The notes beneath the pieces are model-generated. The model was not told the origin of the DNA. It saw nothing but the letters and a program-made list of their open reading frames with translations, and searched no databases. Positions 17,942 to 26,402 of a DNA stretch of 64,000 nt are shown in pieces; within the stretch, counting starts at the first letter, position 1, and the number at the start of each line of letters is the position of its first letter. Origin of the DNA: Sporosarcina trichiuri. Its GTDB lineage: Bacteria > Bacillota > Bacilli > Bacillales_A > Planococcaceae. The stretch is from the NCBI RefSeq assembly GCF_030406775.1, contig NZ_CP129119.1:2883501-2947500 (forward strand), written 5' to 3'. The translations under genes and the position numbers were made by a program.

Positions 17942-18589
17942 TTACAGCTTGGCGAGCGCGGCGTCGAGCCGCTTCCCGAATTTCCGGCGCCAGTCTTCCG
18001 CCAAAGCCTCGATGGCAAGCACACGGCGAATCCCCTCTGTATCTTTCGGCTGATGGAAGTAGATGGTGTTCGCCTCGAGCACCGAAACACTGTTTTTGCT
18101 CCGAGCCGCCAATGAGATTGCAGAATCGGCACATATCTTTCCTTCCTGCACCACCCGGCATAAGTACCCTGTGAATCCAGTCTCGATCATCCCCTTCATG
18201 ACCGGCTGCCCAAGGCGCTGATCGATGGCGCTGCAGGGGATCCGGCCCTGTGTCACTTGGATGAACGTCTCCCCGACCTGGAAGATATCCCCGATCCGGA
18301 CGTCGGCTTCCTTCATCCCCCGGACGGTCAGATTCTCCCCGAACGCAGCCGGCGGCAAGTCGCAGCCGAATTTTTCATTCCAGAGTGAATAGTGCTCAGC
18401 AGGGTAGACGCAGACGGCGCGATCCGGCCCGCCATGGTGCTTCTTATCCGCCACGTCGTCCCGACGGAAGCCATCCGCTGTCAAAAACGCTTCCTGCACG
18501 GATTCCTTGCAGATCCCTGTATGCAGATCGTCCCCTTTTGTAGTTTGGATGGTCCGCGGCAGTCCGGTCGCCAGATTTGTCAATTTCAT
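17942..18589 (-). CDS. MOSC domain protein (YiiM-like)
   Basis: A 215-residue cytosolic protein of the MOSC family, related to the C-terminal domain of molybdenum cofactor sulfurase. Visible family features are KKHHGGPDRAVCVYPAEHY, FGENLTVRGM near residues 83-92 and GRIPC with the conserved cysteine. YiiM-type MOSC proteins in enterobacteria take part in reduction of N-hydroxylated compounds, so a role with molybdenum cofactor or N-hydroxy detoxification is possible. ATG 18589 follows GAGGGGGAG; the upstream ATG at 18622 has no site. It is divergent from the HAD phosphatase. No molybdenum genes are nearby. Confidence 0.83.
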   Translation of the reverse strand: MKLTNLATGLPRTIQTTKGDDLHTGICKESVQEAFLTADGFRRDDVADKKHHGGPDRAVCVYPAEHYSLWNEKFGCDLPPAAFGENLTVRGMKEADVRIGDIFQVGETFIQVTQGRIPCSAIDQRLGQPVMKGMIETGFTGYLCRVVQEGKICADSAISLAARSKNSVSVLEANTIYFHQPKDTEGIRRVLAIEALAEDWRRKFGKRLDAALAKL

Positions 18590-18756
18590 AAAAGCTCCCC
18601 CTCGTCCTGTACATGATTCCAAAGTATAGCAAACCCATCCGTCAACTGCCAGACTATTCGAAACGGAAGAAGGGGAGGAAAGGGTCGACTCGGACAGGGC
18701 TGCCGCCTATAATGAAAACAAGCAGAAGACAACATGAGCAGAAATGGGGAAATGCA

Positions 18757-19425
18757 GTGAAGAAAGCAGTCATTTTCGACTTTGACGGAACGATCATCGA
18801 TACGGAATCCGCCTGGTTCGATATTTATCAGCAGATCTTGAAGGAGCGGCACGGGTTCAACCTGACATTGGATGAATTCGTCAAAGTCGTAGGGTCGACG
18901 GATGGCAAACTGTTCGACCGGATCGAGGAGACTCTCGGTTTCACGCTCGACCGCGCGGAGTTCCACGAACTGCTCAATGCCCGGTTCGAGATCATCCGTG
19001 AACAGCTGACACTCCGTGACGGATTCCTGGAGACCGCAAAGCAACTGGAGGCGCGCGGCATCGCCATGGCGGTCGCCAGCAGTTCCACCCGCGACTGGAT
19101 CGAGGGCTTCCTGACGAAGTACGGCCTGATCGGCTATTTCCCGATCATCGTTTCCGCAGATGATGTGGAAACGGTCAAGCCGGATCCGGCCATCTACCTG
19201 ACGGCCCTCGACCGGCTCGGCGTGACAGCGGATGAGGCGATCGCTGTGGAGGACTCCTATAACGGATCCATCGCGGCCATCAGCGCTGGCATCCACTGCT
19301 TCATCATCCCGAATGATGTGACACGGTCCCTGTCTTTCCACGAGAAAGGCCAGCTGATGGATTCGTTCGCCGATTTCGACTACGCCTTGCTCGGACAGCC
19401 GGAGGACGGCGGTGCGCGCATATGA
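18757..19425 (+). CDS. HAD-superfamily phosphatase/phosphomutase (YhcW/beta-PGM-like)
   Basis: A 222-residue soluble HAD hydrolase. Motif I is DFDGTIIDTE with the nucleophile Asp10, motif II lies around ASSST, and motif III is the KPDP segment followed by a VEDS aspartate. A helical cap (residues ~15-80) as in beta-phosphoglucomutase sits between. Likely dephosphorylates or isomerises a small sugar phosphate. The GTG at 18757 (after GGGGA) is preferred to the ATG at 18613, which has no ribosome site and lies at the divergent promoter. It overlaps the next gene, a sugar kinase, by ATGA, so the two probably handle the same metabolite. Confidence 0.8.
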   Translation: MKKAVIFDFDGTIIDTESAWFDIYQQILKERHGFNLTLDEFVKVVGSTDGKLFDRIEETLGFTLDRAEFHELLNARFEIIREQLTLRDGFLETAKQLEARGIAMAVASSSTRDWIEGFLTKYGLIGYFPIIVSADDVETVKPDPAIYLTALDRLGVTADEAIAVEDSYNGSIAAISAGIHCFIIPNDVTRSLSFHEKGQLMDSFADFDYALLGQPEDGGARI

Positions 19426-20369
19426 CCGTACGGATCCTCGCAGTGGATGGCGGCGGTTCGAAAACGGCCTTTTCCCTGAGCGATGAAACAGGTGCGGAGC
19501 TGTACGCTGCAGAAAAAGGCGGAACCAACTGGCATGCGGTCGGGGAAGCGGCGTTCCGGCAGGTGATGGAAGAAGCGGCTGCGGAACTGCTGCCGTATTG
19601 CCCGGATGGTGTCATCGACACGGCCGCCTTCGCGCTGGCAGGGACGGACACGGCGGAAGATGAAGAACAGATCACCGCGATGCTGCAGGAGATCTTCAGC
19701 AAGCACGGTCTGTCGGCCGGCAGCCTGCTCGTCGAAAATGATGCGTTCGCCGTACTGAAAGGCCTGGCGCATGACGAGCCCGGCGTCCTGCTCATTTCCG
19801 GCACGGGAGCGATCGCCTTTGCCCAGGACCAGGCAGGAACGGTCATCCGTGCCGGCGGCTGGGGGCACAGGACGGGCGATGGCGGCGGAGGCCGCTGGAT
19901 GGGCATGCGGGTGATCGACGCGGTGTTCCGTGCAGCCGACGGACGGGAGCCGGAGACATCATTGACAGGAAAAGTGCTCAGCCGGTTCGGTATGCAGTCA
20001 GCGGATGAGCTGTGCAACTGGGTGAACGGACCGGCCTATTCCGGGCATACGGCGGCCGGCCTGACACGTGAACTTGCGGAAGCTGCCGCAGAAGGCGACC
20101 GGACAGCGATCCGGATCGTCGGCGAGGCGGCGGAGGAACTCGCAGCAATGGCGGAAGCGGCTATGCGGCGTCTCGGACTTATCGGCAATACCTGTCCTGT
20201 CCACTGCACGGGCGGCAACCTGCGGCATTTCGACCTGCTGTTCGGACGGCTTTCGGAAATACTGAAAACAAAGTGCCCGGAAGCGGACGTCATCCGTGCG
20301 GAATTGGCCCCGATCGACGTCGTTGCGGAACGCGCGAAGCATCATCTAAGCCTGAAAAACAGGCGATGA
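19422..20369 (+). CDS. BadF/BadG-type ATPase, probable N-acetylglucosamine kinase
   Basis: A 315-residue ASKHA-fold kinase. The phosphate-1 loop is AVDGGGSKTAF (residues 7-17), phosphate-2 is LLISGTGAIAFA, and a GGWGHRTGDGGGGRWMG segment marks the NAGK/BadF group. Bacillus relatives phosphorylate GlcNAc or related amino sugars recovered from the cell wall. Start ATG overlaps the phosphatase stop. Coupling with a HAD phosphatase suggests a salvage pair, though no murQ or PTS gene is present. Substrate is inferred from family only. Confidence 0.78.
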   Translation: MTVRILAVDGGGSKTAFSLSDETGAELYAAEKGGTNWHAVGEAAFRQVMEEAAAELLPYCPDGVIDTAAFALAGTDTAEDEEQITAMLQEIFSKHGLSAGSLLVENDAFAVLKGLAHDEPGVLLISGTGAIAFAQDQAGTVIRAGGWGHRTGDGGGGRWMGMRVIDAVFRAADGREPETSLTGKVLSRFGMQSADELCNWVNGPAYSGHTAAGLTRELAEAAAEGDRTAIRIVGEAAEELAAMAEAAMRRLGLIGNTCPVHCTGGNLRHFDLLFGRLSEILKTKCPEADVIRAELAPIDVVAERAKHHLSLKNRR

Positions 20370-20463
20370 CTTCATGTGGATTCCGGCCGGGTCATGTCCG
20401 GAAATGACGGAGAATTGAAACTATCGCCAAACTGGTCCGTATGTACAGGGAGAGGTGATTCCT

Positions 20464-22158
20464 ATGAAAAAACTGATGAGCGGCCTGCTGGTGCTGGTGT
20501 TGTTCATGATGCTGCCGGCTGCCGTGTCTGCGAAGAGTTTCGACATTGAAGGCTTCGATATCGATGCCCAGCTAGAGGAAAATGGACAGGTTCATGTGAC
20601 AGAGGAGCTGACATACCGGTTCAGCGGTTCCTTCAATGGGATCACACGGGCCATCTATCCGAAGAAAGGCAGCACCATCAAAGGTCTCGAAGCTTCGGAG
20701 AACGGAACGGAGCTGACCGTGGAGGGCGGGGCCGGCGATTATAAGATCCACCGGAAAGCGAAGGACGAAACCGTCAAGATCCAGCTGACCTACACGATAG
20801 CAGGAGGCGTCCGGGGATACAGCGACATGGCGGATTTCAACTGGCCGTTCTTCGATGACCGCAACGAAACAGCCTTCCAGGATGTCTCCATCACAATCCA
20901 TCCGCCGGCAGCGGTGCCTGCCGGGGACGTCATCGCCTTCGGATACGACGCGGCGCTTGCGGAACCGGTCATCGATCAGGACGGAACGGTCACATTCCGT
21001 CTCGGAAAAATACCGTCAGAGAAGAACGCCGATATCCGTGTCGGCTATCCGGCCGGGCTGTTCCCGGCATTGAGCACTTCGTCTGCCGCAGTGATCGGCC
21101 CTGAACTATTGAAAGAGAAGGAACAGCAGGAAGCGAAGCTGGCCCGTTTTGAGAAGTTCGAGGAGATCGGCAGGACTGCGGCGCCAGTCACACTCGGGAT
21201 CGGCATCGCGATATTCGCTGCCCTGCTGGTGAACATGGGACGGCGGAAAAAAGACCGGATCAAAGAAGCGGAAGACACCTATCCGGATCCGTATTTCGTG
21301 CCGGAACAGGAAATGAGCCTTCCGGCGACGCTGAAATTTACACAGGACCTGGCGAAACCGGAGTCCCTGCAGACCGCGGCGCTGCTCGACCTGATGCGCA
21401 AAGGCTATATCGCGCGGGATGGGGAGGACGGCTTCCGGATGCTCAGCCGCGCGACGGATCATGAGCATGAACGCCTGCTTCTGGAATGGCTGTTCGATGA
21501 TCTCGGGGACGGCGAGACGTTCCGGTTCAGCGATATGGACGTTTTCAGCGGCAAGAACAAAGCGGCTGAAAAGGCGGCGGCCGCCTACAGCAAAGCCCAG
21601 TCCGAATGGAATGCCGCGGTCTCCAAGGAGGTCAGCGAGGCGGGACTGAAAGAGAAAGCGCCCGTCTATGCCTGGATGTCCATCCTGGCAGGACTCGTGC
21701 TCATCCCTCTCATGATCGGCTATGCATACTACGGTCACCCGTGGTGGCTCCTCGGGTTCATCCCGCTCGTGCTGCTGCTGATTGTCACGGGGATCTTCAA
21801 CCGCCCATATACTGTCAAAGGCTATGGAATCCGGAGGCAGTGGAAATCATTCGCTGAACGGATGCCGCATATGACGGAAGCGGACTTCTCAGATCGGCTC
21901 GATGATGAACAGCAGCGGGCGGTCATCTACGCGGTCGGCACGAACGATTTCAAAAAAGAGGACATGACCGGACTGGAGGCCGCTCCGCTGTTCAGCCAGA
22001 ACCCGGCGGTCCTCCCGTACTTCGTCATCGCCGGGATTACAGCACAGCAGTTCACGCATGCCGACAATGCGGTCGCCCACTATGTCAGCACATCGTCTGG
22101 CGGCGGGGGCGGCGGCGGAGGAGCAGGCGGCGGAGGCGGCGGTGCAGGCGCCTTCTGA
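20464..22158 (+). CDS. DUF2207 membrane protein with glycine-rich tail
   Basis: A 564-residue membrane protein of unknown role. It starts with a signal peptide (basic KKLMSG then a hydrophobic run ending at SAKS), has a beta-rich DUF2207 extracytoplasmic domain to about residue 200, a helix near 235-255, a cytosolic stretch with winged-helix-like features, two further hydrophobic segments near 405-445, and ends in a run almost entirely of glycine. Start: the ATG at 20464, with GGGAGAGGTG nine nt upstream; the GTG at 20455 overlaps that site. DUF2207 proteins are widespread in Firmicutes and Actinobacteria without an assigned function. Stands alone. Confidence 0.8.
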   Translation: MKKLMSGLLVLVLFMMLPAAVSAKSFDIEGFDIDAQLEENGQVHVTEELTYRFSGSFNGITRAIYPKKGSTIKGLEASENGTELTVEGGAGDYKIHRKAKDETVKIQLTYTIAGGVRGYSDMADFNWPFFDDRNETAFQDVSITIHPPAAVPAGDVIAFGYDAALAEPVIDQDGTVTFRLGKIPSEKNADIRVGYPAGLFPALSTSSAAVIGPELLKEKEQQEAKLARFEKFEEIGRTAAPVTLGIGIAIFAALLVNMGRRKKDRIKEAEDTYPDPYFVPEQEMSLPATLKFTQDLAKPESLQTAALLDLMRKGYIARDGEDGFRMLSRATDHEHERLLLEWLFDDLGDGETFRFSDMDVFSGKNKAAEKAAAAYSKAQSEWNAAVSKEVSEAGLKEKAPVYAWMSILAGLVLIPLMIGYAYYGHPWWLLGFIPLVLLLIVTGIFNRPYTVKGYGIRRQWKSFAERMPHMTEADFSDRLDDEQQRAVIYAVGTNDFKKEDMTGLEAAPLFSQNPAVLPYFVIAGITAQQFTHADNAVAHYVSTSSGGGGGGGGAGGGGGGAGAF

Positions 22159-22279
22159 GTCACCATTTGTTCACACACGCCCGAAGTCATTGAGCAATTG
22201 AATAGAGAACAGCATGCATTCCTGGTACGATGAGGAAATATACTGTTTTGAATTCAATCTATTATTGGAGCGTGCCCCT

Positions 22280-23461
22280 ATGAAGAAAACATCCCTGACG
22301 CTTTGGCTGCTTCTCGCCAATCTGCTCATCGCGTTCCTCGGCATCGGGCTGATCATCCCGGTCATGCCGACCCTCATGAACGAACTGCATCTGTCGGGGC
22401 AGGTGGTCGGCTATATGGTCGCGTTCTTCGCGATCGCCCAGCTGCTGGCCTCCCCGCTGTCCGGCCGCTGGGTCGACTCGATCGGCCGGAAGAAGATGAT
22501 CGTAGCGGGACTGCTCATGTTCAGTTTCTCCGAGCTGCTGTTCGCAATCGGTCAGTCGCTGACCGTCCTGTTCGCTTCGCGGATTGTCGGCGGTGTGAGT
22601 GCGGCGTTCATCATGCCGGCAGTCACTGCGTTCATCGCCGATATCACGACGAATGAAACCCGGGCGAAAGCACTCGGCTACATGTCGGCGGCCATTTCGA
22701 CAGGGTTCATCCTCGGGCCGGGGATCGGCGGGTTCCTCGCGGGACTCGGCACCCGGGTCCCGTTCTTCTTCGCTGCCGGGCTCGCGTTGTTCGCAGCGAT
22801 TTTCTCCCTGGTCATGCTGCGGGAGCCTGAGCGGCAGTATGAGGAGTCGGGAAATCAGAAGAAACCGGGCTTTACGCGAATCTTTGCACCGATCTATTTC
22901 ATCGTGTTCCTCCTGATCTTCGTCCTGTCATTCGGTCTTGCGTCGTTCGAGTCGATCTTCAGCCTGTTCGTCGACCATAAATTCGGCTTCACGCCAGGGG
23001 ATATCGCGATCATCATCACGGGCAGCGGAATTGTCGGGGCGGTGGCACAAGTCGTCCTGTTCGACCGGCTCGCCAAGAAGATGGGAGAAAAGATGCTGAT
23101 CTTCTGGTGTCTTGTGTTCTCTGCGGTGCTTGTCGCAGCCATGACGGTTGTGACACACTATGCGGCGATCCTCGCGGTTACGATCGTCGTGTTCGTAGGC
23201 TTCGACCTGATCCGGCCGGCGGCAACTTCGTATCTATCCAAGATCGCGGGCAATGAACAAGGCTTCGTCGGCGGTATGAACTCCATGTTCACCAGTATCG
23301 GCAACGTATTCGGCCCGATCCTCGGCGGCATGCTGTTCGATATCGACCTCGATTATCCGTTCTACTTCGCAACGATCGTACTGATCGGAGGTGCTGTCCT
23401 TGCCTTCGTCTGGACACGGCGGAAGGATGCGACAAATGACCCCGTCCATCAGCCGCTCTGA
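22280..23461 (+). CDS. MFS multidrug efflux transporter, NorA/Bmr/Blt type
   Basis: A 393-residue drug/proton antiporter with twelve predicted helices. DHA1 motifs are visible: motif A SGRWVDSIGRKK after helix 2 and motif C GFILGPGIGGFLAG in helix 5. Its first 200 residues resemble Staphylococcus NorA closely in spacing (FLGIGLIIPVMP, SRIVGGVSAAFIMP). Predicted to export fluoroquinolones, dyes or similar cations. The ATG at 22280 has GGAG nine nt upstream; the earlier ATG at 22214 lacks a site. Followed by a strong bidirectional terminator. No regulator is adjacent. Substrate range is inferred. Confidence 0.82.
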   Translation: MKKTSLTLWLLLANLLIAFLGIGLIIPVMPTLMNELHLSGQVVGYMVAFFAIAQLLASPLSGRWVDSIGRKKMIVAGLLMFSFSELLFAIGQSLTVLFASRIVGGVSAAFIMPAVTAFIADITTNETRAKALGYMSAAISTGFILGPGIGGFLAGLGTRVPFFFAAGLALFAAIFSLVMLREPERQYEESGNQKKPGFTRIFAPIYFIVFLLIFVLSFGLASFESIFSLFVDHKFGFTPGDIAIIITGSGIVGAVAQVVLFDRLAKKMGEKMLIFWCLVFSAVLVAAMTVVTHYAAILAVTIVVFVGFDLIRPAATSYLSKIAGNEQGFVGGMNSMFTSIGNVFGPILGGMLFDIDLDYPFYFATIVLIGGAVLAFVWTRRKDATNDPVHQPL

Positions 23462-23468
23462 GACATGG

Positions 23469-23503
23469 AAAACCCCCTTTGGCTTACTTGCCAAAGGGGG
23501 TTT
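23469..23503. terminator. bidirectional terminator between convergent transporter genes
   Basis: Perfect 11-bp stem AAACCCCCTTT/AAAGGGGGTTT around a 12-nt loop, placed 8 nt after the MFS stop and 2 nt from the stop of the opposing gene. Confidence 0.85.
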
Positions 23504-23504
23504 G

Positions 23505-25100
23505 CTATAGGAAAAACACGATCAGCTGTGACGCGACAGCGACCAGGATGAGGGCGAACGGGTAGGCGGCGGCATAGGCGATCGCCGGATCCTCCGAATC
23601 GATGAGCTGGTTGAGCGCGCCGAGCGCCGGTGTGCTCGTCATCCCGCCGGACAGGCCGCCGAGCGAGTGCACGACGCTCAGCTTCAGCAGCTTGCGGGCT
23701 GCGAAATAGCCCGCGATGATAGGCACCAGCGTAATAATGATGCCGCCGAAAATGAGCTTGACGCCTTCCGTCTGGATCACTTCGACGATGCCCGCTCCGG
23801 CAGTCGTCCCGGCACCTGCAAGGAACAGTACGAGACCGAGTTCCCGGATGACATGGTTCGACGGTCCGTAATAGCGGACGTGGATCGGACCGAGTTTACC
23901 GAAATGGCCGATGATCAGGGCGACGAACAGCGGTCCGCCCGCGGTGCCCAGTTTGATGGTGCCGAGTCCGGGCAGCGGGATCGGCACCATGCCGAGCAGG
24001 ACGCCGAGCAGCAGCGTCACGCTGATGGAAAAGATATCAAGATTTGTGACGGCAAGCTTTTTACGTGCGAACAGGTCCTCGACTTCATCGAGCCGCTGAT
24101 CGGTGCTGACGATCGTCAGAACGTCCCCGCGGATGAGCGGCAGGTTCGGGTTCTGTGTCAGTTCGATCCCTTCCCGTGTGATGCGTGTCACCGTGGTGCC
24201 ATGGTCTTTCCGCAGACGCAGCTCTTTCAGCGTTTTGCCGACCACTTCATCGGAATCGACCGTGACTTTCCGCAGATGCACGTTATCCGGATTCACCAGA
24301 TCGGTTTCCGCCGGCCGGCCGACATAGGCGGTGAGCCCTTCCAGGTTCATCTCGTTGCCGACGATGACGAGAAGGTCCCCTTCCAGCAGGATCGTGTCAC
24401 CGAGGGCGATCATTGTGTGACCGTCCCGGATGACCCGGCTGACGACCGCGTCGTACGGCGAGAAATTCAGTTCGCTCAGACTGTTTCTGTTCAGCATCGG
24501 GTTGGTCACTTCCAGCGTCACGAGGACCGGGGAGCCGGCGGTCCGGATCGGATTGACAGTCTCCTCCAGATCCTTCTGCAGGTCGATTTTACCAATCCGC
24601 GGCAGCAGCTGGACGAACAGCACGACCGCCAAGACACCGAACGGATAGGCGATCCCATACCCGACGGATGCGAGCGGGTCATGTGTCGCCTGCAGTGCGG
24701 CCGCAAGTCCCGGTGTGCTCGTCAGTGCGCCTGTCATGAGGCCGACACTGAGCGCCGGTGCGAGATGGAACACTTTCGCAACAGCAATCGTTGCAATAAC
24801 AGCGGAAACGATGATCAGCACAGACAGGATGCCGAAAATCAGTCCGCTCGTCCGCAGCATGCGGAAAAACTTCGGTCCGGCCTGCAGACCGACACCGACG
24901 ATGAACAGGCTCAGTCCGAAGTTCTGGATCACCGGTGATATCGCGAAACCGAAATGGCCGAACACCATCGCAACGAGCAGGACACCTGCTGCGCCGAGGT
25001 TTAGCCCTTTCACCGACAGGGAACCGAACCAGGAGCCGAGAAACAAGATTACAAACAATAAGATCAGCGGTTCATCCAACAGCGACCGCAACGTGTCCAT
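23505..25100 (-). CDS. aspartate-alanine exchanger (AAE) family permease with two TrkA-C domains
   Basis: A 531-residue membrane protein with the AspT/YidE/YbjL layout: about five helices, a cytosolic middle part (residues ~190-350) with two TrkA-C modules, then about five helices. The two membrane halves carry matching TxTPGLAAAL and TSTPALGAL segments, which suggest an internal duplication. AspT of Tetragenococcus exchanges aspartate for alanine; most other members have no known substrate. The start ATG at 25100 has CAGAGGTG upstream. Convergent with the MFS gene and divergent from the sucrose repressor. A peptide or amino-acid role is inferred from family. Confidence 0.82.
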   Translation of the reverse strand: MDTLRSLLDEPLILLFVILFLGSWFGSLSVKGLNLGAAGVLLVAMVFGHFGFAISPVIQNFGLSLFIVGVGLQAGPKFFRMLRTSGLIFGILSVLIIVSAVIATIAVAKVFHLAPALSVGLMTGALTSTPGLAAALQATHDPLASVGYGIAYPFGVLAVVLFVQLLPRIGKIDLQKDLEETVNPIRTAGSPVLVTLEVTNPMLNRNSLSELNFSPYDAVVSRVIRDGHTMIALGDTILLEGDLLVIVGNEMNLEGLTAYVGRPAETDLVNPDNVHLRKVTVDSDEVVGKTLKELRLRKDHGTTVTRITREGIELTQNPNLPLIRGDVLTIVSTDQRLDEVEDLFARKKLAVTNLDIFSISVTLLLGVLLGMVPIPLPGLGTIKLGTAGGPLFVALIIGHFGKLGPIHVRYYGPSNHVIRELGLVLFLAGAGTTAGAGIVEVIQTEGVKLIFGGIIITLVPIIAGYFAARKLLKLSVVHSLGGLSGGMTSTPALGALNQLIDSEDPAIAYAAAYPFALILVAVASQLIVFFL

Positions 25101-25293
25101 CCAATCACCTCTGCATGAGACTAACTTCCCTTAGTATACTGCAGCAGACCCGGCAGTTGCATGCATGCGGATTTCGGGGAACCATCCGGGCAGTCTCGAC
25201 AGGCGGACTCCGCATAGGTGCCGATACTGTATGATGGACACATGTCCAGTTGGGCAGCGGTCACCGGAAAACAATCATCAGGAGGAATCCTCT

Positions 25294-26268
25294 TTGAAAA
25301 CCATACAAGATATCGCGAAAATCGCGAACGTTTCCAAAAGTACGGTCTCCCGTTATTTGAACGGGGGATCCGTCAGTAAACCGATGCAGGAAAAACTGGC
25401 CCGCATCATCGGCGAAACCGGCTACCGGCCGAATAAGTTTGCACAGAGCCTGCGGGCCAAACGGACAGCGATGATCGGGGCGATCGTGCCGCGGCTGACG
25501 TCCCGATCCGCCATGCAGACGCTGAGCGGGCTGGATGCCTACCTGCGGGACCGTTCCCATCAGCTGCTCATCGTCAATGCCGATCTGAGCGCAGAACGTG
25601 AGATCGAGAGTCTGTACGCCATGGCAAAACAGAAAGTGGACGGCATCGTGCTGTTCGCAACAGTGATCACGGATGCTCATATCGCAGCGATCCGGGAGGT
25701 CGGGATTCCTGTCGTCCTGCTCGGGCAGCGGTGTGAAGGGATTCCGAGCCTCGTCTATGATGATTACAAAGCGGGCAGGGATCTGGCGGACTACGTGGCA
25801 GCCCAAGGGTACCGGGATGCGGTCTATATCGGCGTCACGCCGGAAGACGAAGCGATCGGCGTGCTGCGCCGGCAGGGGATCGAAGACGGCTTGTCGGATG
25901 GCGGAGTCCGTCTGACATCCTATGAAACAGGATTCGAGATGGAGGCCGCTGCACGGGCGGCCGCGGAGATTCTTACATCACACAAGCCGGACATCATCCT
26001 GTGCGCGACGGACGACATGGCGATTGGCGCTCTGAAGGCCATCCGCGACACGGGACTGTCCGTACCGCAGGATATCGGCATCACCGGGTTTGGCGGGTAT
26101 TCACTCGCTTCCGCCGTATCGCCGGGCCTGTCGACAGTCCGTTTTGCTTTCCGCGAAGCGGGAGCGGAAGCCGGCTGTGTGCTTCTTGGCATACTGGCAG
26201 GCGAGGAACCGGCTGACTGCCCGCCGCTCAAGCACGAATTGCTGATACAGGAAAGCGCTGTCAAATAA
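25294..26268 (+). CDS. scrR: LacI-family repressor of the sucrose operon
   Basis: A 324-residue DNA-binding regulator. Residues 2-24 (TIQDIAKIANVSKSTVSRYLNGG) are the LacI helix-turn-helix with hinge helix, followed by a periplasmic-binding-like effector domain ending PPLKHELLIQESAVK. The start is TTG 25294, with AGGAGG eight nt upstream; the longer frame to 25165 has no site. It lies just upstream of a GH32 hydrolase and a sucrose-type EIIBC, so it should respond to sucrose-6-phosphate or fructose. The perfect GGAACCGGTTCC palindrome before the hydrolase gene is a good candidate operator. A separate promoter drives the operon downstream. Confidence 0.85.
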   Translation: MKTIQDIAKIANVSKSTVSRYLNGGSVSKPMQEKLARIIGETGYRPNKFAQSLRAKRTAMIGAIVPRLTSRSAMQTLSGLDAYLRDRSHQLLIVNADLSAEREIESLYAMAKQKVDGIVLFATVITDAHIAAIREVGIPVVLLGQRCEGIPSLVYDDYKAGRDLADYVAAQGYRDAVYIGVTPEDEAIGVLRRQGIEDGLSDGGVRLTSYETGFEMEAAARAAAEILTSHKPDIILCATDDMAIGALKAIRDTGLSVPQDIGITGFGGYSLASAVSPGLSTVRFAFREAGAEAGCVLLGILAGEEPADCPPLKHELLIQESAVK

Positions 26269-26270
26269 TG

Positions 26271-26299
26271 TTGACTTTTCTGCGAACGGGTAATAGACT
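26271..26299 (+). promoter_or_regulatory. promoter of the sucrose operon
   Basis: TTGACT (26271-26276), 17 nt, TAGACT (26294-26299), immediately after the scrR stop. Transcription should start near 26306, at the foot of the leader hairpin. Confidence 0.65.
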
Positions 26300-26302
26300 G
26301 GA

Positions 26303-26361
26303 TTCATAGAAACTGAGAAACAGAGACCAGCCCCGCGGAACAGCGGGCTGATTTCTATGAA
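26303..26361 (+). promoter_or_regulatory. two-tier leader hairpin of the sucrose operon
   Basis: A perfect 10-nt inverted repeat (26303-26312 with 26352-26361) encloses a second stem, CAGCCCCGC with GCGGGCTG (26328-26336 with 26343-26350, one bulge). It has no T-run, so it is not a normal terminator. It begins almost exactly at the expected transcription start. Confidence 0.55.
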
Positions 26362-26369
26362 ATTCATTT

Positions 26370-26381
26370 GGAACCGGTTCC
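26370..26381 (+). promoter_or_regulatory. probable ScrR operator
   Basis: GGAACCGGTTCC is a perfect 12-bp palindrome with the central CG of LacI-family operators, 22 nt before the hydrolase start. At about +65 it would act as a roadblock operator. Confidence 0.65.
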
Positions 26382-26402
26382 GTAATATGAAGGAGGGATT
26401 GC

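Noticed and set aside
23667..24938. A 423-codon plus-strand frame opposite the AAE permease.
   Set aside because: Composition (Asp, His, Gln, Arg rich) is typical of antisense of membrane-protein codons; no start signal.
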